Assembly: GCF_900143675.1 (NCBI RefSeq)
Contig: NZ_FRFC01000002.1
Coordinates: forward strand, 1 to 40,396
DNA from: Candidatus Nitrosotalea sinensis
GTDB lineage: Archaea > Thermoproteota > Nitrososphaeria > Nitrososphaerales > Nitrosopumilaceae
Length of the DNA stretch: 40,396 bases
Reading direction: 5' to 3'
Positions 8,871 to 15,973 of the stretch are shown here, one piece after another; positions within the stretch are counted from its first letter, which is position 1; each line of letters starts with the position of its first letter. The translations under genes were made by a program, and so were the position numbers. The notes below the pieces were generated by a model. It was given only the letters and a program-made list of their open reading frames with translations, was not told the DNA's origin and did not search any database.

Positions 8871-8890
8871 AAAAAAAGGTTCTAAAACCT
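8871..8890 (-). terminator. Hairpin plus T-run terminator of the metallothionein-like gene
   Basis: Read on the minus strand, AGGTT-TTAG-AACCT forms a 5-bp stem with a 4-nt loop and runs straight into seven T residues. It begins 3 nt after the TGA of the Cys-rich gene. On the plus strand the same A-rich tract follows the 56-aa gene, but there it lacks the T-run. Confidence 0.55.
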
Positions 8891-8892
8891 AA

Positions 8893-9033
8893 TCAGAATG
8901 AAGCTACGTGATCTTTGCAAACTGATGCTTTGCAAGTGCAATTACCATCACAAAGACATGAGCCCTGCATTTCACAGTCGCATTCTGTGCTATTTTCAGC
9001 GGATGCTTCGCATCCACATGCTGCATCGGTCAT
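8893..9033 (-). CDS. Metallothionein-like Cys-rich mini-protein, 46 aa
   Basis: A complete ATG-to-TGA frame encodes 46 residues with nine cysteines, eight of them in CxC pairs: C6/C8, C18/C20, C26/C28, C32/C34, plus C39 and one His (H42). The core reads CEMQGSCLCDGNCTCK. There are no aromatics except the final Phe. CxC spacing, small size and low aromatic content are hallmarks of metallothioneins, which chelate Zn, Cu or Cd by thiolate clusters. The gene has its own promoter (TTTTAAAA about 23 nt upstream), a perfect CCCTGCAGGG dyad between TATA and start, and a hairpin/T-run terminator. Assignment to a known family needs a profile search; the metal is unknown. Confidence 0.75.
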   Translation of the reverse strand: MTDAACGCEASAENSTECDCEMQGSCLCDGNCTCKASVCKDHVASF

Positions 9034-9045
9034 ACTTGGGAGATC

Positions 9046-9063
9046 CCCTGCAGGGTTTTAAAA
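9046..9063 (-). promoter_or_regulatory. TATA box with overlapping-downstream palindromic operator
   Basis: On the minus strand, TTTTAAAA (9063-9056) is followed directly by the perfect 10-bp dyad CCCTGCAGGG (9055-9046). The ATG of the Cys-rich gene is at 9033, so transcription would start at or just before it. A GC-rich dyad between TATA and start in an AT-rich genome is a classic position for an archaeal repressor site, possibly a metal sensor. The repressor itself is not identified. Confidence 0.55.
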
Positions 9064-9079
9064 GTTATCGAATTATGGC

Positions 9080-9958
9080 CTAGTTTTTTAGATCTCCAAA
9101 TATTTCAGTTACAGACTGCAACACTGTTACTGCTTGACTGTCTATAACCATTGGATCATTTTCAATATCCATCCCTGTTTTTAGTACATGAATAAACTCA
9201 GGGTTTTTGTGGATTCGGTTTTGAATTTTAAGTACATTTTGCCTGTTTACATATCCAAGATAAAAATAACAATCAGATAGAAGAGAGTTCTTCGCCAGAT
9301 AATCATATTTTTTCTTCACAATACCAGAATTACCATTGTTTTCTATCATATCTGAAAATCCTACAGTAGATTTGGCCATTCTTGAAAGAAGTGATGTAGT
9401 GGATCTTTCAATACCAAGAATATTATGAATTATTGAGAGTTTTTGATTTACTTGATCTTTTTTCATATTTCTTAATGAATCAAGCATATGAGTAGGACTA
9501 GGTCTTTGCATATTGAAACAGAATATGGCATCTGCGAGAGAATAAGAGGCACATTTTATCCATACACCTGCAAACGGATCCTTTAATTTAGCAAAGTCTC
9601 TAGATTTATTGGCAAAGATTCCTGCATCAACAAGACAGCTTCTTGCATGTGAAATTGCAATCTGCTTTCTTTTGTCTTTTATTTTAGATAGAAACATCCT
9701 AAGTTTCCATTCATCATCATTTATGATGCTTAAATTCTGCAACTGATGTAATGTGTCACTTTCAACAGTATCAAAAGAACAATGATGTACCTTGACATAT
9801 TCATCATCCACATTATGAATTGATTCACCAGATTTTCCATCCATTACTGTTATGTTAAATTCACAGCATTCGTAATTAGTTCCATCATTTCTACACCCTC
9901 CTAGACCCACAGGAAAATTTGAAAGTCCCATAGTGTCAGAAATTTGTTTCAAATCCAT
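9080..9958 (-). CDS. Conserved hypothetical protein, ~292 aa
   Basis: No family recognised. I chose ATG 9958 (MDLKQISDTMGLSNFPVGLGG) because the TATA-like TTTATAGC lies about 25 nt upstream; an in-frame TTG at 9994 adds 12 residues. The N-terminal part has a Cys cluster (GCRNDGTNYECCEF), followed by a mostly helical region with charged stretches (KIKDKRKQIAISHARSCL). It is soluble, without signal or membrane segments. The gene stands alone, between the metallothionein-like gene and tRNA-Glu. Normal codon use argues for a real gene, and the Cys residues could bind metal; that is speculation. Confidence 0.7.
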   Translation of the reverse strand: MDLKQISDTMGLSNFPVGLGGCRNDGTNYECCEFNITVMDGKSGESIHNVDDEYVKVHHCSFDTVESDTLHQLQNLSIINDDEWKLRMFLSKIKDKRKQIAISHARSCLVDAGIFANKSRDFAKLKDPFAGVWIKCASYSLADAIFCFNMQRPSPTHMLDSLRNMKKDQVNQKLSIIHNILGIERSTTSLLSRMAKSTVGFSDMIENNGNSGIVKKKYDYLAKNSLLSDCYFYLGYVNRQNVLKIQNRIHKNPEFIHVLKTGMDIENDPMVIDSQAVTVLQSVTEIFGDLKN

Positions 9959-10036
9959 GATGAATGGATAAGACAATTTGCTATAAACTGACAAAGCTGT
10001 TAAAATTTACAAATTTATTCAAAGCCAAAACGTTCC

Positions 10037-10044
10037 TTTAAATT
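10037..10044 (+). promoter_or_regulatory. TATA box of tRNA-Glu
   Basis: TTTAAATT starts 33 bp before the mature tRNA 5' end, close to the archaeal TATA-to-start spacing plus a few nt of leader. Confidence 0.55.
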
Positions 10045-10069
10045 GCTATTCTTTATGGCTTTAATCTAA

Positions 10070-10144
10070 GCTCCTGTGGTGTAGTCCGGCTAAGCATACT
10101 GCCCTCTCAAGGCAGTGATCCCGGGTTCAAATCCCGGCGGGAGC
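10070..10144 (+). tRNA. tRNA-Glu (anticodon CUC)
   Basis: A 75-nt cloverleaf. Acceptor GCTCCTG pairs with CGGGAGC (one G-T wobble). The anticodon arm is CTGCC-CTCTCAA-GGCAG with anticodon CTC at 10106-10108. The T arm is CCGGG-TTCAAAT-CCCGG, and the D loop contains GG. No intron. CCA is not encoded; the gene is followed by ATTTTT. Confidence 0.95.
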
Positions 10145-10190
10145 ATTTTTACATAAACAGTAGAAACCAGAAACAATATTTTTTGATTAT

Positions 10191-11507
10191 TTAGATTTGT
10201 TCTAATTTATTATCCGGAAGTGTGAACTTGAAAGATGCACCTTCCGTATAGCTTGTATCTAGCCAAATTTTCCCACCGTGAGCTTGTACCAAAAGGGAGC
10301 ATATTGACAGACCTAGTCCACTACCCCCATATTGTTTGGAAGAGATTTTCCCTACCTGATAAAATTTTTTAAAAAGATGTTCTACGTGTTCTTGAGGAAC
10401 ACCAGGACCGTTATCAGATATAGTGAAAACTGCATTTGAGTTTTCATCTTTTTCAACACCTATAGTGATTTGTCCACCTTTTGTTGGTACAAAATCTAAT
10501 GAATTTTTTATGAGATTAGAAATTACTTGAGATATCCTTTTTGAATCGCATGAAACAGAGCCTTTTACTTTGATATTAGTTGTAATAGATACCCCCTTCT
10601 TGACACACAGAGGTGTCAATTCAAATATCGTTTGTTGAATAAAGTTTGAAATATCAATATCTTCTTTTTCCAATTTTAGACTTTTCATCTCTAGTTTGTA
10701 TGCGTCAAAAATATCATCAATCAGTGTTTCAAGTTTTTGTGTGCTATTTGAGATTGCTTGAACAGCTTTTTCCTGATCCTCGTTTAATGAGCCGTAAATT
10801 TTAGGATCAAGTAGCATTCCAGTGTAACTTTTTATAACTACTGCAGGAGTCCGCAGATCGTGACTTACCATTGATGCAAATTCTCCTTTTTCTTTATCTG
10901 CTTGAATCAATTCCTTTATTGCAATATCTAATTTTTTAGCAAGATCATTAATTGAGTTGTATGCTCTTGTAACATACAATCCAAAGATTGTAACTAGTAG
11001 AGTCACCAACACAACTGTAACTATAACTTGAGATTTAGCAGTCTCATAAGCTGAGAATGAATCATCATATGGTCTTATAACAAGTAAAGCCCAGGTTGTG
11101 GTAGGCATCTGAATTGCATGATATGAAACAAACATCTTTGTGCCACCTATTGTCTCAATTTTGCTTCCCATCTCACCATTTATTGCCTGTTTGAAGATAT
11201 CGAGTTTTTTTAGCGAGATATTGTTCAAGATCGTATTATTTGTGGATGTTATTACATTTCCATTACTGTCCAAAATTGCGACAAGTGAGTGCATACCCAA
11301 GTAATTTGTAGAGATAGCTTTGTTCACAAGATGTGGATTTGCTTCTTTTATTATGATAGACAGATTATCCACATCAGCATTTCTCCTATCAATTGTAGTT
11401 TGGCGAATGGATTCCACTGCATTTTGTGAAAAATAAGCAATTATGCCAACAGATGCAATTACAACTATAAGAAAGACAAACACAAGTAGGAATCTATCTT
11501 TATTCAT
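10191..11507 (-). CDS. Membrane sensor histidine kinase
   Basis: 438 aa. TM1 is at residues 6-26, an extracellular Cache-like sensing region at about 27-160 (with LVAILDSNGNVITSTNNT, typical of Cache folds), and TM2 at 161-180. HisKA carries the phospho-acceptor His216 in SMVSHDLRTP. The HATPase has N-box NLIKNSLDF (331-339), G1 DNGPGVP (365-371) and G2 GGSGLGL (394-400). All residues needed for autophosphorylation are present. No response regulator lies next to it, so the partner is encoded elsewhere. The adjacent genes (zinc-ribbon membrane protein, secreted protein) may be functionally unrelated. Confidence 0.93.
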   Translation of the reverse strand: MNKDRFLLVFVFLIVVIASVGIIAYFSQNAVESIRQTTIDRRNADVDNLSIIIKEANPHLVNKAISTNYLGMHSLVAILDSNGNVITSTNNTILNNISLKKLDIFKQAINGEMGSKIETIGGTKMFVSYHAIQMPTTTWALLVIRPYDDSFSAYETAKSQVIVTVVLVTLLVTIFGLYVTRAYNSINDLAKKLDIAIKELIQADKEKGEFASMVSHDLRTPAVVIKSYTGMLLDPKIYGSLNEDQEKAVQAISNSTQKLETLIDDIFDAYKLEMKSLKLEKEDIDISNFIQQTIFELTPLCVKKGVSITTNIKVKGSVSCDSKRISQVISNLIKNSLDFVPTKGGQITIGVEKDENSNAVFTISDNGPGVPQEHVEHLFKKFYQVGKISSKQYGGSGLGLSICSLLVQAHGGKIWLDTSYTEGASFKFTLPDNKLEQI

Positions 11508-11618
11508 TTTTGATCTCTTCAGTCATATTTTTGTTGCATCTAGGAGTTAAAATTAATCTTTCAATGAGATTAAGATATTTCTCGCACATGCGTGCAGATA
11601 CTATTTAGGTATGACATG

Positions 11619-12227
11619 CTAGTTTCCAAAATAACTTGTAGTGTAGTTCTTCATGTGATACTGAAGTATTACAATGCCATCAGAATGCTCTGTAACAGAT
11701 ACGCCTCGGATAGAGAATACAGAGCTTGTAAAGTCTTTACTAAGATCTCTTGGCATGTTCAGAATTCCTTTGTAGATACTTCCATCATTAGTAGGGCATG
11801 TCACAGTTATAGACTCACCACTCCCATATGCAAGACAATTATTGTATGATTGAGTGTTAGTAATTGGAAAATTTGAAGAGATTTTTATTTCATTACTAGT
11901 TGTTGCTTGAACTGTATCAGGAATTATGATATGTTCGTTAGAGTATGTCGCCACAAGTCCAAATATGGCAAGCCCAACTACACATACGGCGGCAAGTGAG
12001 AAATGAAAAGAATTTTTTCTATATTTTAATCCGGTTGGAATTTCCTGAGTAACCAGAGGTTTTTGATCTTGCCTGATATCAATCACATCATGTACATGAT
12101 ATTGCATATGAGAAGGTGTATTGCATGATTTACATTTCTTTTGAAGTGATTTTCTACAATGATGACATGATTTAGTACTAACCATGTCCCCTCCACACAT
12201 TCTGCACGATTCATCAGGCATGCGCAT
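11619..12227 (-). CDS. Zinc-ribbon membrane protein with extracellular domain
   Basis: 202 aa. The cytosolic N-terminus holds three CxxC knuckles (C8/C11, C21/C24, C32/C35; SCRMCGG, SCHHCRK, KCKSCN), likely one double zinc ribbon plus a half. Next come a linker, one membrane helix (about residues 74-95) and an extracellular domain of about 105 residues with CLAYGSGESITVTC. TATA-like TTATAAAA lies close upstream; starts at 12227 and 12221 are both possible. The domain order suggests a cytosolic metal or nucleic-acid binding module tethered to an outside domain; no family is recognised. Confidence 0.75.
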   Translation of the reverse strand: MRMPDESCRMCGGDMVSTKSCHHCRKSLQKKCKSCNTPSHMQYHVHDVIDIRQDQKPLVTQEIPTGLKYRKNSFHFSLAAVCVVGLAIFGLVATYSNEHIIIPDTVQATTSNEIKISSNFPITNTQSYNNCLAYGSGESITVTCPTNDGSIYKGILNMPRDLSKDFTSSVFSIRGVSVTEHSDGIVILQYHMKNYTTSYFGN

Positions 12228-12290
12228 ACAAAATTTTTTATAATAATTAAGGAATGCGAAGAATTTGTTCTATGAATTTCTACTAGAGAG

Positions 12291-12716
12291 TTAGTTTACT
12301 GTGACAGTTCTATGTAGTACATCAGTCAGTGGAACTGCAGATGAAAGACTAGTCCATACAAATACCTGTATATTATATTGTCCAGGATGTTGAGGGGTCC
12401 ACACTTTAGCTTCTGTAAATGATTGTCCAGGAGAAATGCCTTTACCTAAAAGTGACGAACCCTCTAGAAAATCTGTTGCTCCATTGCTGTCTATTATTTG
12501 CACTAAATATGTGAGAGTTTGATCAGATGAACCATTATTTGTAAGATTAGATTGCACTCCAATTTGTTGGCCTACTTGAAAGCTGGAAAGTGGTTTTCCA
12601 AAAGTATCAACCAATGCAGGAGGAGTCAATGTGATATTACTAGTCATAGCAAAAGCAGATTGTGCAAATCCAAACAAGATTACAACAGAACCAAGAAGAA
12701 ATAGTGATGTTTTCAA
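12291..12716 (-). CDS. Small secreted Ig-like protein
   Basis: About 141 aa from the TTG start at 12716 (LKTSLFLLGSVVILFGFAQSAFA), which gives a clean signal peptide ending AFA. TTTTATAG lies about 25 nt upstream, so a leaderless TTG is likely; an in-frame TTG at 12749 would add 11 residues. The mature part is a single beta-sandwich-like domain of about 115 residues (LTNNGSSDQTLTYLVQIIDSNG and PGQYNIQVFVWTS), similar in pattern to extracellular CARDB/Ig-like domains. No catalytic motif is visible. Confidence 0.75.
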   Translation of the reverse strand: MKTSLFLLGSVVILFGFAQSAFAMTSNITLTPPALVDTFGKPLSSFQVGQQIGVQSNLTNNGSSDQTLTYLVQIIDSNGATDFLEGSSLLGKGISPGQSFTEAKVWTPQHPGQYNIQVFVWTSLSSAVPLTDVLHRTVTVN

Positions 12717-12802
12717 CAGTTTGAGAAACCTACTATGACTATAAAACAATTACTTATCAATGATTAGCAATGCCAATTATATTGCATCAAGTTTGATAGA
12801 GA

Positions 12803-12964
12803 TCAGACAGTTATTCTTTTGATTACTACTTCATGCCCTTCATAGATATGTGAAGCGTGATTTGCTTTTATTATCTCGCTCATTTTTTGATCTGTAAAGT
12901 ATTTTTCATTATACCTGCCAAGACTTTTCCTACAATTAAAACAGTAGATCTCCTTAAACTCCAC
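12803..12964 (-). CDS. Small CxxC protein, 53 aa
   Basis: A GTG-to-TGA frame encodes 53 residues with C8FNC11 near the N-terminus (EIYCFNCRKSLGRYNEKY), then a helix and HASHIYEGHEVVIKRI. The CxxC with later His residues could hold zinc. A TATA-like TTAAATA lies 22 nt before GTG, the same leaderless geometry as its neighbours. It is 25 bp downstream of the tRNA endonuclease stop on the same strand, so it may also be read through. No family recognised. Confidence 0.6.
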   Translation of the reverse strand: MEFKEIYCFNCRKSLGRYNEKYFTDQKMSEIIKANHASHIYEGHEVVIKRITV

Positions 12965-12989
12965 AATACAAAAAATAGCTTTACTGTAT

Positions 12990-13559
12990 TTAAGACTCTA
13001 TACTAGAATATCCTGGTTGATCTTTATTTTGATGAAATTGGATCTTGGAGATTTTGTAATATATCACCTCACCTCTTCTTTCAATCACTGCAAGTACTGG
13101 TTCTTTTCCCATCGTGGTTATCTCTTCTATTTGCTTTTGTAGAAGACCGATTTTTTCTCGTCTACCCTCTGTAAGTCCAAATACAACATACCTGGTACCT
13201 TTTTCCCCAAATTGCCCTCTCTCATACACTCTAAAGTCAGAACCAAAACCAAAACCATCTTTTGCAACATAACCTCTTGTCCTCAAGTCTCGATATATCA
13301 AAAATTTTGTAAAAGAATCAGGATCAGTTTTCATACATTCTCCAAGCAAGGAATCAAAATCAATTTCAGATTTTCCTCGCAGGAGTTTGAGTTTGTCAAT
13401 ATAGAGCAAATATAGAGATTCGAAGGGTTTGAGAAGAAACTTTTTTCGAGTAATTTCTCCAAATCCTTTTTGTTCCAAATTATGTTGCATATCCTTGTCA
13501 GAAATTAATACATGATCTTTTATCAGCACCCCTTCTACCTTGGATTCTAATTCAGACAT
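12990..13559 (-). CDS. endA: tRNA-splicing endonuclease subunit (EndA family) lacking the catalytic His
   Basis: 189 aa. It matches archaeal tRNA intron endonuclease: N-terminal domain to about residue 75, then YRDLRTRGYVAKDGFGFGSD followed by FRVYERG. The enzyme cleaves bulge-helix-bulge introns with a Tyr/His/Lys triad. Tyr112 (in VYERG) and Lys152 (GKEPVLAVIE) align with Tyr115 and Lys156 of the M. jannaschii enzyme, but the segment where its His125 lies reads QFGEKGTR, with no His. Either this is one subunit of a heteromeric enzyme, or the lineage uses another general acid. It is transcribed divergently from the Lon-like protease. Confidence 0.85.
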   Translation of the reverse strand: MSELESKVEGVLIKDHVLISDKDMQHNLEQKGFGEITRKKFLLKPFESLYLLYIDKLKLLRGKSEIDFDSLLGECMKTDPDSFTKFLIYRDLRTRGYVAKDGFGFGSDFRVYERGQFGEKGTRYVVFGLTEGRREKIGLLQKQIEEITTMGKEPVLAVIERRGEVIYYKISKIQFHQNKDQPGYSSIES

Positions 13560-13604
13560 AGACCCACATTAAACTAGTATCAATATAATATTACTTGTCA
13601 CAAA

Positions 13605-14510
13605 ATGCAATTTGGCAAAAAATCTATTTACGGAACAATAGTATATTCTTCACATATGGTTAATCGATATCTGATATTTTCCTTGGTTGGAATAATAATA
13701 GTTTCAGTTGGGCTAAATTACATCCAATACGAGAAAACACAGCAATTACAGCAAACAATAGCAGAATACCAAAAACAGAATTATAATCAAAAAACAATAC
13801 AGCCAGTGCCTATATTAGATAATCAATCCAGTGCAAAGAATACACCCAGTATTAATGATACAAACCTAAAATCCATATCAGCTGTTGCAGTAAGACCTGT
13901 TCTTGAGAGTGATGGATTTTTTGAGACCACCACGTATGTGGGCACAGTTTTGAAGATAACAGTAGAGATTCGGGATGGTACTGGATTAGTACTTGTCAAT
14001 ACAGCAATACCTACTGGTGTTGACTTTCAAACATCGGCACGAACAGCAGTGCAAGTAGCCCAGAAATACACCAATATTGATCTTTCAAAAAAAGATGTGA
14101 TCTTTTCAATCTCATCTGAGAAACAACAAGAACTACAAGCAGTAGATGGAGGTAGTGCTGGAGGTGCAATGACAGTACTTTTGATATCAGACATGTTGAA
14201 CCACCCCATAAATAACACAGTGCTTATGACTGGTACCATACAAGATGATGGTACAATTGGAAAAATTGGAGGGGCTGCAGAGAAGGCAGATGCGGCAGGG
14301 AAATACGGAGCAAAAACATTTCTAGTTCCAACAGGCCAAGCAGTAGCTCAGATACAAACGTGTGATGAAAGAACAGAAGGATCGTTCACATATAGATCAT
14401 GCACATCCCAAGAAAAACCACTTTCAGAGATAACAGAGAAAGAATACGGTATGAAGGTAGTAGAGATAAGCAGTATCAAAGATGCACTGAATTACTTTAA
14501 TTCTTCATAG
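13605..14510 (+). CDS. Membrane-anchored Lon-like (S16) serine protease without AAA domain
   Basis: 301 aa from ATG 13605; a second ATG at 13656 (MVNRYLIFSLVGIIIVSVG) starts directly at the membrane helix and fits the TATA-like TATAAT at 13584-13589 with a short leader. After one helix comes a coiled-coil/Gln-rich linker (QQLQQTIAEYQKQ), then a Lon protease domain (about residues 95-280). Ser184 in VDGGSAGGAM and Lys227 in GGAAEKADAAG form the catalytic dyad; their 43-residue spacing equals that of E. coli Lon (679/722). No ATPase domain is present. The protease domain probably faces outside, with a role in surface-protein processing; this is inference. Confidence 0.85.
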   Translation: MQFGKKSIYGTIVYSSHMVNRYLIFSLVGIIIVSVGLNYIQYEKTQQLQQTIAEYQKQNYNQKTIQPVPILDNQSSAKNTPSINDTNLKSISAVAVRPVLESDGFFETTTYVGTVLKITVEIRDGTGLVLVNTAIPTGVDFQTSARTAVQVAQKYTNIDLSKKDVIFSISSEKQQELQAVDGGSAGGAMTVLLISDMLNHPINNTVLMTGTIQDDGTIGKIGGAAEKADAAGKYGAKTFLVPTGQAVAQIQTCDERTEGSFTYRSCTSQEKPLSEITEKEYGMKVVEISSIKDALNYFNSS

Positions 14511-14575
14511 ATAATCCAGTTTAGTGACTCAACGGTTAAAATATGGGCTATTAATAAACAGAAAAAAGTGTTATT

Positions 14576-15082
14576 ATGCACGGAGCAAATTACCGCGTTG
14601 GAAATGGCCAACCATATACAAGGAAAAAATACATCAAGGGTAAGCCTCAGATAAAAATTGCAAAGTTTTTCGGAGGAAAAAGAGATGGCGATTATGATTA
14701 TTGCGTACAGCTCTGTTCCAGTCAAAAGATGCAGATAAGACACATGGCAATTGAATCTGCTAGATTAGCTGCCAACAAGGCAATAGAGACAGTCACTGGT
14801 GAAACAGGATATTATTCAACATTAAGGGTTTATCCACATATTCTTCTACGAGAAAATAAGATGATATCAACTGCTGGTGCAGACAGACTGTCTGAAGGAA
14901 TGAGAGGTGCATTTGGCAAAGCTGTTAGTTTAGCAGCTCGTATCAACATAGGACAAGTGATCATGGAAGCACATGTCAAAAAGGAACATTTGGAAATTGC
15001 AAAAAAGGCTTTACACGGAGCATCTGTTAAGCTACCATGCACACCGACAATCAAAGTAATTCCATTGAAAACAGCAGCTTAA
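14576..15082 (+). CDS. rpl10e: Large ribosomal subunit protein L10e (uL16)
   Basis: 168 aa, the normal length. It begins MHGANYRVGNGQPYTRKKYI and contains MRGAFGKAVSLAARINIGQ, the conserved uL16 loop near the peptidyl-transferase centre. ATG at 14576 has TTAATAAA about 24 nt upstream, so it is leaderless. It stands alone, away from the other ribosomal genes of the window. The stop overlaps the convergent small gene by 4 bp. Confidence 0.97.
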   Translation: MHGANYRVGNGQPYTRKKYIKGKPQIKIAKFFGGKRDGDYDYCVQLCSSQKMQIRHMAIESARLAANKAIETVTGETGYYSTLRVYPHILLRENKMISTAGADRLSEGMRGAFGKAVSLAARINIGQVIMEAHVKKEHLEIAKKALHGASVKLPCTPTIKVIPLKTAA

Positions 15083-15354
15083 TTCGATTTTAAAAGATCA
15101 AGAATTTCATGTTGTTTCGAGTTTAGAATATTTAGAAATTCATTAAATTCATCACTGGTAGGATTACGTTTCAGAATTCTTCTGCATTGATAATAAAATG
15201 AATTGTATAGACGTCCGATTACGATTCCATAACCAAATGCATTTTGATTTATCTTTAATTCATTTAGTGCATTTGTAAGTTTAGAAATTTCATCGGACTT
15301 GTCTGCAACTTCGCTTATTTTCTGATTTATTTTTACTTTAAGCTGTTCGTCCAC
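15079..15354 (-). CDS. Small helical protein, 91 aa
   Basis: Unrecognised. The N-terminal 30 residues form a probable coiled coil (KINQKISEVADKSDEISKLTNALNEL), followed by a second helical region with FGYGIVIGRLYNSFYYQCRRIL and a charged C-terminus. It is soluble and its length suits a small dimeric protein. It converges on rpl10e with a 4-bp overlap and has its own AT-rich upstream region shared with the divergent tRNA-Gly. The function is unknown. Confidence 0.65.
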   Translation of the reverse strand: MDEQLKVKINQKISEVADKSDEISKLTNALNELKINQNAFGYGIVIGRLYNSFYYQCRRILKRNPTSDEFNEFLNILNSKQHEILDLLKSN

Positions 15355-15404
15355 TACCTATACTAGAGTCACCTGTTAAAAAAATTATATTCTAAACCGT
15401 ATCC

Positions 15405-15411
15405 TTTAATA
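15405..15411 (+). promoter_or_regulatory. TATA box of tRNA-Gly
   Basis: TTTAATA sits 32 bp before the mature 5' end of tRNA-Gly, the same geometry as at tRNA-Glu. Confidence 0.5.
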
Positions 15412-15436
15412 GACTAGCAATTTCTAAATCGGTTAA

Positions 15437-15509
15437 GCGGTTGTAGTATAGCTTGGTTATTATGCGGGATTGCCAATTCTGCGACCCGGGTCCAAATCCC
15501 GGCAACCGC
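15437..15509 (+). tRNA. tRNA-Gly (anticodon GCC)
   Basis: A 73-nt cloverleaf. Acceptor GCGGTTG pairs perfectly with CAACCGC. The anticodon arm is CGGGA-TTGCCAA-TTCTG (two G-T wobbles) with anticodon GCC at 15472-15474. The T arm is CCGGG-TCCAAAT-CCCGG. No intron and no encoded CC of CCA; only the A follows. The 3' end is 2 bp from the convergent gene at 15512. Confidence 0.95.
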
Positions 15510-15511
15510 AT

Positions 15512-15931
15512 TTACTTGTGTAATCCCTTTCTGATGATATCCAAAGCATTTTGAGCTCGTTCCGGTTTTGGTAGTTGTATCATAAATACATTGGAACTAC
15601 CATATTGAGAACTAGATGAAAGTGTAAGCATTGCAGTATCTGCCAAAGCTTCAAAGAAATCAACAGATTCATTTGCATATATGAGAAATTTTTCTTCAAT
15701 ATTACCCTGTGAAAAAGTCAGAGTTATTCGTACAAAGACATGTCCAAGGCCATCTTGAAGTATGTTGAGATTTGTTTCAACCGACACTGGCTTTCCAGCA
15801 ATTGTTTTCATTATACTTCGGAATTTTTCATCATCTAGAATAATGCATGGAACTTGTTTTCCTTCAAAATCAAATAGTGTCACATCTTTGTGTCGCTGTG
15901 CTAGGAATTTGTCTAATTCTTCGTTTGCCAT
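15512..15931 (-). CDS. Small acidic protein, third gene of ATPase operon, 139 aa
   Basis: Unrecognised. A mixed alpha/beta soluble protein: residues 1-20 helical, then beta-rich segments (VTLFDFEGKQVPCIILDD; LGHVFVRITLTF) and a C-terminal helix (ERAQNALDIIRKGLHK). It is 42 bp downstream of the AAA+-like ATPase gene on the same strand, so it is probably in one operon with that gene and the wHTH gene. It could be an adaptor of the ATPase. TATA-like elements before it are weak, which favours co-transcription. Confidence 0.65.
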   Translation of the reverse strand: MANEELDKFLAQRHKDVTLFDFEGKQVPCIILDDEKFRSIMKTIAGKPVSVETNLNILQDGLGHVFVRITLTFSQGNIEEKFLIYANESVDFFEALADTAMLTLSSSSQYGSSNVFMIQLPKPERAQNALDIIRKGLHK

Positions 15932-15973
15932 AAATGAAAATACTTGGAACTTGTTAAAAAGATACTTGACTGA

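Noticed and set aside
8898-9083. 61-aa Cys/His-rich plus-strand frame
   Set aside because: It is the antisense of the metallothionein-like gene; its Cys and His arise from the complementary codons, and no promoter fits the plus strand.
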